Positions 43,353-51,709 of a stretch of DNA of 64,000 bases are shown here, one piece after another. This stretch comes from PALSA-555 sp963731625. GTDB lineage: Bacteria; Actinomycetota; Acidimicrobiia; IMCC26256; PALSA-555. The notes under the pieces were generated by a model, which did no database searches, had not been told where the DNA came from, and saw only the letters and a program-made list of their open reading frames with translations. Made by a program: the position numbers and the translations under genes. The stretch spans positions 620,001 through 684,000 of the forward strand of contig CAVSWH010000004.1 in the NCBI GenBank assembly GCA_963731625.1, written 5' to 3'. Numbering within the stretch: the first letter of the stretch is position 1; each line of letters opens with the position of its first letter.

Positions 43353-43366
43353 CGTAACGTGTTCCA
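43353..43366. promoter_or_regulatory. KstR-like operator in divergent promoter
   Basis: CGTAACGTGTTCCA: seven of eight fixed positions of TNNAACNNGTTNNA match (first T is C). It lies 37 nt upstream of the P450 start (43404) and 40 nt upstream of the amidohydrolase start (43312, minus). The core AACGTGTT is identical to that of the site at 4592. Confidence 0.55.
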
Positions 43367-43403
43367 GTCCGGAGCCGGGGCGGTCCGAGAGTGAGGAGAC
43401 GCT

Positions 43404-44615
43404 GTGACGACGACGCTCGCCGAGGTCGACCTGGCCAACCTGGACACGTTCGTCGCGGGTGTCCCGCACGACATGTTCGACCTGCTGCGCCGTGACGCGC
43501 CGGCGTACTTCCACCCCGAGGCCGACGGCAAGGGCTTCTGGTGCATCGTGCGCCACGACGACCTGCAGCAGGTCAGCCGGGCGTGGGAGGACTACTCGAG
43601 CGAGTGGGGCATCACGCTGGACGAGGTGGGCGACGACCAGCTCGCGCAGCAGCGGATGATGATGCTCATGATGGACCCGCCGCAGCACACGAAGCTGCGG
43701 CTCCTCGTCAACAAGGGCTTCACGCCGCGCATGATCGGGCGGCTCCACGAGCGGATCCGCGGGATCGCCGGTGACCTCGCCGAGCAGGCGCTCGACCGCG
43801 GCGAGTGCGACTTCGTCGTCGACGTCGCCGCCGAGCTCCCGCTCCAGGTGATCGCCGAGATGATGGGCGTCCCGCACGAGGACCGCCACAAGGTCTTCGA
43901 GTGGAGCAACCGCCTCATCGGCTCCAGGGACCCCGAGTACGCGGTGAGCGCCGAGGACGCGATGGGCGCCGCGACCGAGATGTTCCTGTACGCCAACAAC
44001 TTGGCGGCCGACAAGCGGGCGAACCCGAGCGACGACATCGTCAGCACGCTGCTCACTGCCGAGGTCGAGGGCGAGCGGCTCACCGACCTCGAGTTCGACA
44101 TGTTCTTCGAGCTGCTCGCCGTCGCCGGCAACGAGACGACCCGGAACCTGATCTCCCACGGCATGCTCGCCCTCATCGAGAATCCCGACCAGTGCCAGCT
44201 GCTGCTCGACGACCCGTCGCTGCTCGGCTCGGCCGTGGACGAGATGCTGCGGTACGCGTCGCCGGTCATGTACATGCGGCGCACGGCGCGTTCGGACCTC
44301 GAGCTGCACGGCGAGACGATCCGCGAGGGCGACAAGGTGGCGCTGTGGTATATCGCGGCGAACCACGACCCTGCGGTGTTCGAGGAGCCGCACCGCTTCG
44401 ATGTCCGACGCCAGCCCAACGAGTACCTCGCGTTCGGTGGCGGCGGCCCGCACTTCTGCCTCGGCTCGCACCTCGCCAAGCTCGAGATCACGGTGATGTT
44501 CGAAGAGCTCCTCGCCCGCGCGCCGAGGGTCGAGCTCGCGGGTCCCGTCGAGCGGCTCCGCTCGAACTTCATCAACGGCATCAAGCACCTGCCGGTCACG
44601 GTCGCGGCGCGGTAG
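43404..44615 (+). CDS. Cytochrome P450, CYP125/CYP142-like
   Basis: Soluble P450 of 403 aa. I-helix AGNETT at 241-246, ExxR at Glu280/Arg283, haem-binding FGGGGPHFCLG with Cys352, and C-terminal SNFINGIKHLPVTV. The overall pattern matches the mycobacterial CYP124/125/142 group, which oxidises terminal methyls of sterol or isoprenoid side chains. GTG start with GGAG upstream. A frameshifted paralogue is at 28899-30097. Electrons probably come from the [3Fe-4S] ferredoxin at 39809. Control by the KstR-like site just upstream is inference. Confidence 0.9.
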   Translation: MTTTLAEVDLANLDTFVAGVPHDMFDLLRRDAPAYFHPEADGKGFWCIVRHDDLQQVSRAWEDYSSEWGITLDEVGDDQLAQQRMMMLMMDPPQHTKLRLLVNKGFTPRMIGRLHERIRGIAGDLAEQALDRGECDFVVDVAAELPLQVIAEMMGVPHEDRHKVFEWSNRLIGSRDPEYAVSAEDAMGAATEMFLYANNLAADKRANPSDDIVSTLLTAEVEGERLTDLEFDMFFELLAVAGNETTRNLISHGMLALIENPDQCQLLLDDPSLLGSAVDEMLRYASPVMYMRRTARSDLELHGETIREGDKVALWYIAANHDPAVFEEPHRFDVRRQPNEYLAFGGGGPHFCLGSHLAKLEITVMFEELLARAPRVELAGPVERLRSNFINGIKHLPVTVAAR

Positions 44616-44626
44616 CCGGCGGGCGC

Positions 44627-45661
44627 GTGGGCGTCCCGGGGGTCGACGCCGACCGGGTCACGCCGTGGCTCGCCGAGCGGGTGGAGCTCACGCTGCCGCT
44701 CCGCTACACGCTCATCCGCGCCGGCGGGTCGAATCTCACCGTGCGCGTCGACGACGAGGCCGGGCGCACGTGGGCGCTGCGGCGCCCGCCCGTCACCGCG
44801 GTGCTCGCCACCGCGCACGACGTCGAGCGGGAGTGGCGGATCCTCGACGCGCTCGGACGCGACGGCACCGTCCCCGTCCCGCCGGTCGTCGCGCACTGCG
44901 GCGACGACACGCTCATCGGCGCACCGTTCTACGTGATGGGCTTCGTCGACGGCACGATCCTGCGCACCGACGAGGACGCGGCCCGGCTGCCCGCCGACGT
45001 GGCCGACACCGCCGCGGCGTCGCTCGTCGACGTGCAGGTCGCGATCCACGCCGTCGACCCGGACACAGTCGGGCTGGGTGGGCTGTCGCGTCACCGCACC
45101 GGCTACGTCGAGCGCCAGCTCCACCGGTGGCGGACCCAGGTCGAGCGCGCCCGGGTGCGGGACCTGCCCCTCCTCGAGGAGCTCCACGACCGTCTCCTGG
45201 CGACGGTCCCGCCGCCGTCCGGTCCGCCGGCGCTCGTCCACGGCGACTACCGCTTCGACAACACGGTGCTCGGCGCCGACGGGCGGGTCGTCGCCGTCTT
45301 GGACTGGGAGCTGGCCACCATCGGCGACCCGGTCGCGGACTGCGCCTGGAGCCTCCTCTACTGGACGGACCCGGGCGACGAGGACCCGTTCCTCGAGTGG
45401 GCGCCGACGCTCGCGCCGACGTTCCCCCGCCGCGCCGAGGCGGCGGCCCGCTACGCGGCGCGCTCGGGACGCGACCTGTCGACGCTCCCCTGGTTCACCG
45501 TGTTCGGCTACTGGAAGATGGGCTGCATCGTCGAGGGCGTGTACACGCGCCGCCTCGCCGGGAGCCGCAGCGGCGCCGCCAGCGGGAACCTGGATTCCAT
45601 CGCGGCGCGCGCCGAGCGACTGTTCGCGCGCGCGGCCGAGCTGGCCCGAGGCATCTGTTAG
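44627..45661 (+). CDS. Phosphotransferase (APH-like kinase) family protein, ACAD10/11-kinase type
   Basis: Kinase fold of 344 aa from GTG44627. Substrate/nucleotide regions LIRAGGSNLTVRV and TWALRRPP, catalytic loop HGDYRFDN (full Brenner motif) and metal segment LDWELATIGDP are present. Homologous to the kinase module of ACAD10/ACAD11 and to stand-alone actinobacterial copies near acyl-CoA genes. It follows the P450 gene by 11 nt, so it is probably co-transcribed; phosphorylation of a hydroxyacyl-CoA made after P450 oxidation is an attractive but unproven role. Confidence 0.83.
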   Translation: MGVPGVDADRVTPWLAERVELTLPLRYTLIRAGGSNLTVRVDDEAGRTWALRRPPVTAVLATAHDVEREWRILDALGRDGTVPVPPVVAHCGDDTLIGAPFYVMGFVDGTILRTDEDAARLPADVADTAAASLVDVQVAIHAVDPDTVGLGGLSRHRTGYVERQLHRWRTQVERARVRDLPLLEELHDRLLATVPPPSGPPALVHGDYRFDNTVLGADGRVVAVLDWELATIGDPVADCAWSLLYWTDPGDEDPFLEWAPTLAPTFPRRAEAAARYAARSGRDLSTLPWFTVFGYWKMGCIVEGVYTRRLAGSRSGAASGNLDSIAARAERLFARAAELARGIC

Positions 45662-45691
45662 AACCGGGTCCACCGGACGGACGGGGGAATC

Positions 45692-47086
45692 GTGGACCGA
45701 AGATCGCTGATCGTCGCCGGGGTCGTCGGCGTCGCGCTGCTCGCCGCCATCGGCGTCGGCATCGGGCTCAGCGCCGGAGGGGGCGGGAACAACGCGGTGA
45801 AGACGCCCTCGGCGTCGAGCACCACGACCCCGCCCACGGTGGCGTCGAGCACCACGACCTCCTCGACGCCGATCGTGCCGCCCACGACCGTGAACGTCCC
45901 GAAGCCGAGCGTCGTGATCACGCCGACGACGGGGGCCACCCCGCCGACGACCGTGCCGAGCGGCCAGACGGGCATCACGCCGATCCAGATCCGCGTCGCG
46001 GTGATCACCGACAACCCCGCCGTCGCGCGCGGCGTCGAGACCTGGGCGTCGACCCTCAACCAGGCGGGCGGCCTCGCCAACCGCATGGTCAGGGTCGATC
46101 CGCATCTCGTCGAGAGCCCGGCCGGCTACGCCGCGGCGGTGGCGAGCGCCTGCACGACCGACTTCGCCGTCGTCGGGTCGAGCTCGCCGGCCGACGGCCA
46201 GACGGGCGGCTTCGCGTGCGGCATCCCTGAGCTCGCGACGCGGGTGTACACCGCCGCCCACCAGGCGCTCACCAACTCCTATGCGGTGATTCCGTCGCGG
46301 TCCGGGACTGTGGCCGTCGGCGCGTTCCGCCAGCTGCTCACCACGGCGAGCGGGTGCTGTCGCCAGTTCGTGCTCACCCCGATCGGCGAGCCGACGCACG
46401 GGATCGTGCAGGCCCAGACGCGCGGCGCCGCGGCGATCGGGTTCACGACCGCGGCGACCCCGGCGGTGCCGGCCACGGCCGGGCCCGCCGAGTACAAGAA
46501 GCTCGTCGCCCAGCTCGTGGCCGACCAGGCGACGTTCGCCCGCAGCGGCCTCGGCGCGGCGTCCACCGTGCTGCTGCGCAAGGCGGCGGCCGAGAACCCG
46601 GGCTCGAGCGTGGTGAAGGCCTGGTACTGCGACCAGACCTGCGCCGACCCGCCGTTCCTCTCCGACGGCGGCGCCGCCGTGCAGAGCCAGTACGTCGACG
46701 TGCCCGCGAACCCGCTGTCCGACCAGGGATCCGTCCCGGCCATCGCCACCTACGTGCAGGCGTCCCAGCAGTTCGGCGGACCGACGCTCGCCGGCCTCGA
46801 GTCCAACGCGGCCGGCCTCCTGTTCCAACAGGTCGTGAAGCAGGTCGTGGCGAGCGACGGCACCAACGGGATCACGCGCAGCCGCGTGCTCGCGGCCGTC
46901 GCCACCGTGCACGGCTTCACGGCCGGCGGCATCCTCGGCACGACCGACGTCGGGGCCCGGCAGCCGACCGGCTGCTTCGCGCTCCTCCAGGTGCAGAACG
47001 GCCAGCTCGCACGCGTCGTCCCGACGGCGCCCGGGCAGCTGAACTGTGGGAGCCAGAACCTCCAGACCGTCCCGAAGGGAGGCTGA
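45692..47086 (+). CDS. Membrane-tethered HAAT-type substrate-binding protein
   Basis: 464 aa, GTG start. One N-terminal hydrophobic helix (about residues 5-28) without a clear signal-peptidase or lipobox site, then a Thr/Ser/Pro linker (about 38-95), then a Leu/Ile/Val-binding-type domain (IRVAVITDNPAVARGVETW). The C-terminal AGGILGTTDVGARQPTGCFALLQVQNG resembles the end of the binding protein at 3186-4514, showing common descent. No permease or ATPase is beside it. It may feed a transporter encoded elsewhere, or act as a tethered sensor. Confidence 0.82.
   Translation: MDRRSLIVAGVVGVALLAAIGVGIGLSAGGGGNNAVKTPSASSTTTPPTVASSTTTSSTPIVPPTTVNVPKPSVVITPTTGATPPTTVPSGQTGITPIQIRVAVITDNPAVARGVETWASTLNQAGGLANRMVRVDPHLVESPAGYAAAVASACTTDFAVVGSSSPADGQTGGFACGIPELATRVYTAAHQALTNSYAVIPSRSGTVAVGAFRQLLTTASGCCRQFVLTPIGEPTHGIVQAQTRGAAAIGFTTAATPAVPATAGPAEYKKLVAQLVADQATFARSGLGAASTVLLRKAAAENPGSSVVKAWYCDQTCADPPFLSDGGAAVQSQYVDVPANPLSDQGSVPAIATYVQASQQFGGPTLAGLESNAAGLLFQQVVKQVVASDGTNGITRSRVLAAVATVHGFTAGGILGTTDVGARQPTGCFALLQVQNGQLARVVPTAPGQLNCGSQNLQTVPKGG
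45811..45859 (+). repeat. 19-bp direct repeat within linker coding region
   Basis: GGCGTCGAGCACCACGACC occurs at 45811-45829 and again at 45841-45859, a 30-bp period. It encodes two copies of ASSTTT in the Ser/Thr/Pro linker of the tethered binding protein. Such repeats arise by slippage and lengthen the tether. Confidence 0.75.
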
Positions 47087-47088
47087 TG

Positions 47089-47898
47089 ATGTTCCGTTAC
47101 GACGGGCAGCGCGTGGTGATCACCGGCGCGTCCTCGGGGATGGGCGCCGCGACGGCGCAGGGGCTGACCGAGCTCGGCGCCGAGGTGCACGCGCTCGACG
47201 TGCGCGAGGTGACCGTCCCGGGCGTCAAGTCCTACGAGACCGACGTCGGGGATCCGGCGTCGGTCGACGCCGCGCTCGAGGCCATCGGCGCGCCGGTCCA
47301 CAAGCTGTTCAACGTCGCCGGCGTGCCCCAGACGCACCCACCGGCGCGGGTCTTCGCGGTGAACTTCCTCGGGCTGCGCCAGCTCACCGAGCGGGTGCTG
47401 CCGCTCATGCCCGCAGGTGGCGCGGTGGCGAGCGTCGCGTCGCTCGCCGGGATGGGCTGGCAGGCGCACCTCGAGACCATCAACGCGGTCCTCGACCTCC
47501 CGGACTTCGACGCGGGTGTCGCGTGGGCGGCCGAGCAGCTCGACGCGCTGGGCGATCCGTACTTCTTCTCGAAGGAGTGCGTGATCGTCTACACGTTCCG
47601 GCTCGCGGCCCGCCTCGCCCGCGACCCGGGCATCCGGGTCAACTGCGTCAGCCCGGGCCCGGTGGACTCACCGATGATGGTCGACTTCCGGGCGGCGCTC
47701 TCGTCGGCGACGATCGACTGGACCGCGTCGCAGGCCAACGGCCGTCTCGGCCGGCCCGAGGAGATGGCGCCGCCACTGCTCTTCTTGAACAGCGATGACG
47801 CGAGCTACGTCAGCGGCCACAACCTGCTCGCCGACGCCGCGTTCACGGCGGCGATGACGACCGGGCAGATCGATCTCACTTCGCTGCCCGCGGGCTGA
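47089..47898 (+). CDS. SDR, 3alpha-hydroxysteroid-dehydrogenase-like
   Basis: 269-aa SDR. TGASSGMG at 12-19, LFNVAG in place of NNAG, a long insert before the catalytic segment (AHLETINAVLDLPDFDAGVAW) and YFFSKECVIVYTFRLA with Tyr and Lys. The insert and the SK pair match the bacterial 3alpha-HSD/CR group that acts on steroid 3-hydroxyls. ATG47089 is preferred over ATG47086 for its spacing of six from AGGGAGG. It directly follows the binding-protein gene; a GC hairpin after the stop probably terminates transcription. Confidence 0.85.
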   Translation: MFRYDGQRVVITGASSGMGAATAQGLTELGAEVHALDVREVTVPGVKSYETDVGDPASVDAALEAIGAPVHKLFNVAGVPQTHPPARVFAVNFLGLRQLTERVLPLMPAGGAVASVASLAGMGWQAHLETINAVLDLPDFDAGVAWAAEQLDALGDPYFFSKECVIVYTFRLAARLARDPGIRVNCVSPGPVDSPMMVDFRAALSSATIDWTASQANGRLGRPEEMAPPLLFLNSDDASYVSGHNLLADAAFTAAMTTGQIDLTSLPAG

Positions 47899-47916
47899 GG
47901 CGTCCGCGCCGCGGGC

Positions 47917-47934
47917 GACCCCGCGTCCGGGGTC
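47917..47934. terminator. Bidirectional terminator-like hairpin
   Basis: Stem GACCCC / GGGGTC around a six-base loop between two convergent genes (stops at 47898 and 47933). No T-tract follows, as is usual for high-GC actinobacterial terminators. Confidence 0.5.
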
Positions 47935-48961
47935 ACGACCGGCGACGGTGCGCCTTCGCCAGGCCGGGTGGCTGCCACGGGTCACCGGCGGCGATGTCGG
48001 TGCCGGGTGGGACGATCTCGTCGATGGCGTCGAGCGTCGCGTCGTCGAGGCGCACCTCGGCGCCGGCGAGCACGTCGGCGAGCTGCTCCATCGTGCGCGG
48101 GCCGATGATCGCCGAGGTGACCGCCGGGTGCTCGAGGACGAAGGCGTGGGCGAGGTGGGTGAGGGTGAGCCCTGCGTCTTTGGCCACCGAGAGCAGCGAC
48201 TCGACGGCGTCGAGGCGGCGCTCGTGTGCCGCGCGGGCTCGCTCGCTTTCGCCGCGTGCGCCGAACCCACGGGCGAGCCGCGAGCCCTCGGGGGGCGGCT
48301 GGCCCTTGCGGTAGCGGCCGGTGAGGAGACCCCCGGCGAGCGGGCTCCACGGGATCACGCCGATCCCGTAGCGCGCGCACGTCGGGAGCACGCCACGCTC
48401 GATCCCGCGCACCAGCAGCGAGTACGGCGGCTGCTCGCACACGAAGCGCTCCCGGCCGCGACGCTCGGCCGTCCACTGCGCCTCGACGATGTACTCGGGC
48501 GGGAACGTCGAGTGGCCGAGGTAGCGGATCTTCCCGTCGTGGACGAGGTCGCTCAGCGCCCCGAGCGTCTCGTCGATGTCGGCGGTGTCGTCGGGCCGGT
48601 GGATCTGGTACAGGTCGAGGTGGTCGGTGCCGAGGCGTCGCAGGCTGTTCTCGACCTCGTGGAGGATCCAGCGGCGCGACCCGCCGCGCTGGTTGAGGTC
48701 GGAGCCCATCGGCGCGAAGAACTTCGTGGCGAGCACGACGTCGTCGCGTCGCCCGGCGAGCGCCTTCCCGACGATCTCCTCGGATTCGCCGGCCGAGTAC
48801 ACGTCGGCGGTGTCGAGGAAGTTGATGCCCTCGTCGAGGGCCCGGTGGATGATGCGGACGCAGTCGTCGTGGTCGGTGTTGCCCCAGGCCCCGAACATCA
48901 TGGCGCCGAGGCAGTACTCGCTGACCTGGAGGCCGGTACGTCCGAGGGTGCGGTGCTGCAT
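47933..48961 (-). CDS. Aldo/keto reductase
   Basis: AKR of 342 aa starting MQHRTLGRTGLQVSEYCLG. Asp and Tyr in NFLDTADVYSAG, Lys in VVLATKFFAPMG, His in LYQIHRPDD; GVIPWSPLAGGLLTGRYR and SAIIGPRTMEQL bind NADPH. Complete catalytic tetrad. It is 36 nt downstream of the ligase gene 48997-50529 on the same strand. Natural carbonyl substrate unknown; paralogue at 16911-17891. Confidence 0.9.
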   Translation of the reverse strand: MQHRTLGRTGLQVSEYCLGAMMFGAWGNTDHDDCVRIIHRALDEGINFLDTADVYSAGESEEIVGKALAGRRDDVVLATKFFAPMGSDLNQRGGSRRWILHEVENSLRRLGTDHLDLYQIHRPDDTADIDETLGALSDLVHDGKIRYLGHSTFPPEYIVEAQWTAERRGRERFVCEQPPYSLLVRGIERGVLPTCARYGIGVIPWSPLAGGLLTGRYRKGQPPPEGSRLARGFGARGESERARAAHERRLDAVESLLSVAKDAGLTLTHLAHAFVLEHPAVTSAIIGPRTMEQLADVLAGAEVRLDDATLDAIDEIVPPGTDIAAGDPWQPPGLAKAHRRRS

Positions 48962-48996
48962 GTCTTCGACCCTACGCGGCCCGGCGGCCGGACCCG

Positions 48997-50529
48997 TCAG
49001 CCGACCTGACGGTCGCGCCCCGACCAGTAGGGGGCGCGCAGCTTGAACTTCTGGAGCTTGCCGGTCGCGGTACGGGCCAGCTCGGTGCGGAACTCGACCG
49101 ACGTCGGGCACTTGAAGTGGGCGAGCCGCTCGCGACAGTGCGCGATGAGGTCCGCTTCGGACACCTCCGCGCCGGACGCCGGCACGACGAGGGCCTTCAC
49201 GGTCTCGCCCCACTGCTCGTCGGGCACGCCGATCACGGCCACCTCCGCGACCGCCGGGTGCGAGAACAGCGTGTCCTCGACCTCGATCGACGACACGTTC
49301 TCGCCGCCGCTGATGATCACGTCCTTCTTCCGGTCGGCGATGCAGACGTAGTCGTCGTCGTCCAGGGCGCCGCCGTCGCCGGTGTGGAACCACCCGTCGC
49401 TGATCGCCCTGCCGGTGTCCTCCGGCTGGTTCCAGTAGCCCTCCATGATCACGTTCCCGCGGGCCAGCACCTCACCGTCGCCGTCGACCCGGACGTCGAC
49501 GCCGAGCACCGGGGCCCCGGCCCGGGCGAGGCGTGCGGCCCGCTCGGCCGGCGAGAGCTCGTCGTACTCGGCCCGGGCGCGGTTCATCGTGAGCAGCGGT
49601 GCGGTCTCGGTGAGCCCGTAGATCTGGACGAACTCCCAGCCGAGCTCGGTCTCGACGCGCTCGATCAGGCGCGTCGGCGGCGGCGCCCCCGCGACGGTGA
49701 CCCGCACGCGACCCGCGCCGGGGACGGGGCCCGACCAGTCGGCGGCGGCGTCGAGCACGGCGTGGATGACCGTGGGCGCGCCGTTCAGCGCCGTCACCGC
49801 GTGGGTGTCGATGCGTCGGAGGATCTCTGCGCCGTCGACCTTGCGGAGCACGATGTGGCGGCCGCCCATGCCCGTCACCGCGTACGGCATGCCCCAGCCG
49901 TTGCAGTGGAACATCGGGAGCGTGTGCAGGTAGACGTCGCGGTCGCTCACGCCGAGGTGCCAGCCGAACGTCGCCGCGTTGAGCCACAGGTTGCGGTGGG
50001 TGAGCTGCACCCCCTTCGGGCGCGCCGTCGTCCCGCTCGTGTAGTTGATCGTCGCGGTCGCGTCCTCGTCCGGCGCCCACGGCGTCGGATCGCCGTCCGC
50101 GCCGAAGAGGGCCTCGCCCTCGGCGCCGAGCACGAGCCGGTGCGGGGCGGCGACGGCGGCCAACGCCTCGTCGAGCTCCGGGTCGACGAGCAGCACCCGG
50201 GCACCGGAGTGCTCGACGATGTAACCGACCTCCTCGGCGTTGAGCCGGAAGTTGATCGGGACGAGGATCCGGCCCCAGCCGCTCACGCCGAAGAACGAGA
50301 TGAAGAGCCGCGCTGCGTTCGGCGACACGATCGCGACCCGCTCCCCCACGCCGACGCCGAGGCGGTCCAGGGCGGCGGCTTGGGCGCGGGCGCGTGCCGC
50401 GAGTTCTGCGTAGGTCAGCGCGCCCAGCGACGGCGCAGGTTGGTGGGGCTCGTCGACGATCCCGCACCGGTCGCCGTAGACGAGCGCGGCGCGGTCGAGG
50501 AAGTCGCGGACGGACAAGGGCACGCGCAT
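48997..50529 (-). CDS. Acyl-CoA synthetase (AMP-forming), long/medium-chain type
   Basis: 510-aa ligase. MRVPLSVRDFLDRAALVYGDR start, P-loop NYTSGTTARPKGVQLTHRN, LPMFHCNGWGMPY, YGLTETAPLLTMN, GWFHTGDGGALDDDDY and lid RKKDVIISGGENVSSIEVE, ending TATGKLQKFKLR. This is the FadD/AlkK-type pattern of medium-chain and related acids, clearly different from the FadD19-like enzymes here. ATG50529 is used; GTG50523 is a possible alternative. Confidence 0.9.
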   Translation of the reverse strand: MRVPLSVRDFLDRAALVYGDRCGIVDEPHQPAPSLGALTYAELAARARAQAAALDRLGVGVGERVAIVSPNAARLFISFFGVSGWGRILVPINFRLNAEEVGYIVEHSGARVLLVDPELDEALAAVAAPHRLVLGAEGEALFGADGDPTPWAPDEDATATINYTSGTTARPKGVQLTHRNLWLNAATFGWHLGVSDRDVYLHTLPMFHCNGWGMPYAVTGMGGRHIVLRKVDGAEILRRIDTHAVTALNGAPTVIHAVLDAAADWSGPVPGAGRVRVTVAGAPPPTRLIERVETELGWEFVQIYGLTETAPLLTMNRARAEYDELSPAERAARLARAGAPVLGVDVRVDGDGEVLARGNVIMEGYWNQPEDTGRAISDGWFHTGDGGALDDDDYVCIADRKKDVIISGGENVSSIEVEDTLFSHPAVAEVAVIGVPDEQWGETVKALVVPASGAEVSEADLIAHCRERLAHFKCPTSVEFRTELARTATGKLQKFKLRAPYWSGRDRQVG

Positions 50530-50593
50530 GCTCGACTCCCCCCGGGGTCGGCGACAGCGGATGCGAACCTAGTCCGCCCGCGCGCCGCGGGGG

Positions 50594-51709
50594 TCAGCGG
50601 AGCGTGTCGAAGAAGGCGCGCACGTCGTCGACGAAGAGGTCGGGGACCTGCATCGCGGCGAAGTGGCCGCCGCGTGGCTGCTCCACCCAGTGCGTGACGC
50701 GGTAGCGCCGCTCGACCCAGCTGCGCGGGAACTGCGACACCTCTGCGGGATAGCAGGCGATGCCCGTCGGGACGTCGATGTAGCGCTCGGGCAGCGCCGC
50801 CCGGCCGGCCTGGCGCATCTCCCAGTACAAGCGGGTGGACGAGGTCGCCGTGCCGGTCACCCAGTAGAGGGTGACGTTGTCGAGGAGGCGGTCGGCGCGG
50901 AACGACGCCAGCGCCGCGTCGTCGCCGCCCGACCAGGCCCGGAACTTCTCCACGATCCACGCGCAGAGTCCGGCCGGGGAATCCTCGAGCGCGTAGCCGA
51001 GCGTCTGGGGCCGAGTCCCCTGGATCTCCTGGTACGCCGCGCCGTCCCGGCGCCATGCGGCGAGCGCCGCGAGGGCCTCCCCCTCCTCGGCGGTCGGCGC
51101 GGGTCCGTCCTTCGGCCGCGGCACCACGACGAAGTTGAGGTGCAGCCCGAGCACCCGCTCGGGGACGAGGTCGGCGACGTTCGACGTGACGACCGAGCCC
51201 CAGTCACCACCTTGGAGGCCGAAGCGCTCGTAGCCGAGCGCCGCGAGGAGCTCGACGCACACGCTCGCGATGCGCCGCGGGTGCCAGCCGCGTTCGTGTG
51301 TCGGGCCCGAGAACCCGTAGCCGGGCAGCGACGGCGCGACGACGTGGAACGTCTCGGTGAGGCGCGGGAGCGCGTCGAGGAACTCGACGACCGAGCCCGG
51401 CCAGCCGTGGACGAGCAGCAGCGGCACGGCGTGCGGCGACGTCGACCGAGCATGGAGCGCGTGCAGGACCTGGCCGTCGACGACCGTCCGGACGTGCTCG
51501 TAGCCGCCGAGCTCGGCCTCCACCCGCCGCCAGTCGTAGGCGTCGCGCCACCGGTCGAGCAGGTCGCCGAGGAAGCCGAGCTCGGTGCCCTGCGCCCAGC
51601 CGATCCCGTCGACCTGGTTCGGGAGCCGGGTGCGGGCGAGCCGCGCCTGGAGATCGTGCAGGGTGGCGTCCGGGACCTCGATCCGGAACGGCTCGAGGGC
51701 CAGCGCCAT
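50594..51709 (-). CDS. Epoxide hydrolase with EHN N-terminal domain
   Basis: 371-aa alpha/beta hydrolase. An N-terminal EHN domain (about 5-95: FRIEVPDATLHDLQARLARTR, YDWRRVEAELGGYEHV) precedes the core. Oxyanion motif HGWPGS at 101-106, nucleophile Asp169 in QGGDWGS, catalytic His in RGGHFAAMQ. This is the microsomal/juvenile-hormone-type epoxide hydrolase layout; it opens epoxides to diols in the cytoplasm. ATG51709 overlaps the SDR stop by one base. A close paralogue lies two genes upstream (52550-53704). Confidence 0.9.
   Translation of the reverse strand: MALALEPFRIEVPDATLHDLQARLARTRLPNQVDGIGWAQGTELGFLGDLLDRWRDAYDWRRVEAELGGYEHVRTVVDGQVLHALHARSTSPHAVPLLLVHGWPGSVVEFLDALPRLTETFHVVAPSLPGYGFSGPTHERGWHPRRIASVCVELLAALGYERFGLQGGDWGSVVTSNVADLVPERVLGLHLNFVVVPRPKDGPAPTAEEGEALAALAAWRRDGAAYQEIQGTRPQTLGYALEDSPAGLCAWIVEKFRAWSGGDDAALASFRADRLLDNVTLYWVTGTATSSTRLYWEMRQAGRAALPERYIDVPTGIACYPAEVSQFPRSWVERRYRVTHWVEQPRGGHFAAMQVPDLFVDDVRAFFDTLR

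Noticed and set aside
48994..49012. Inverted repeat CCGTCAG-N5-CTGACGG
   Set aside because: Arms are in the opposite order to the CTGACG...CGTCAG operators and the repeat overlaps the ligase stop codon; more likely coincidental or a weak hairpin.
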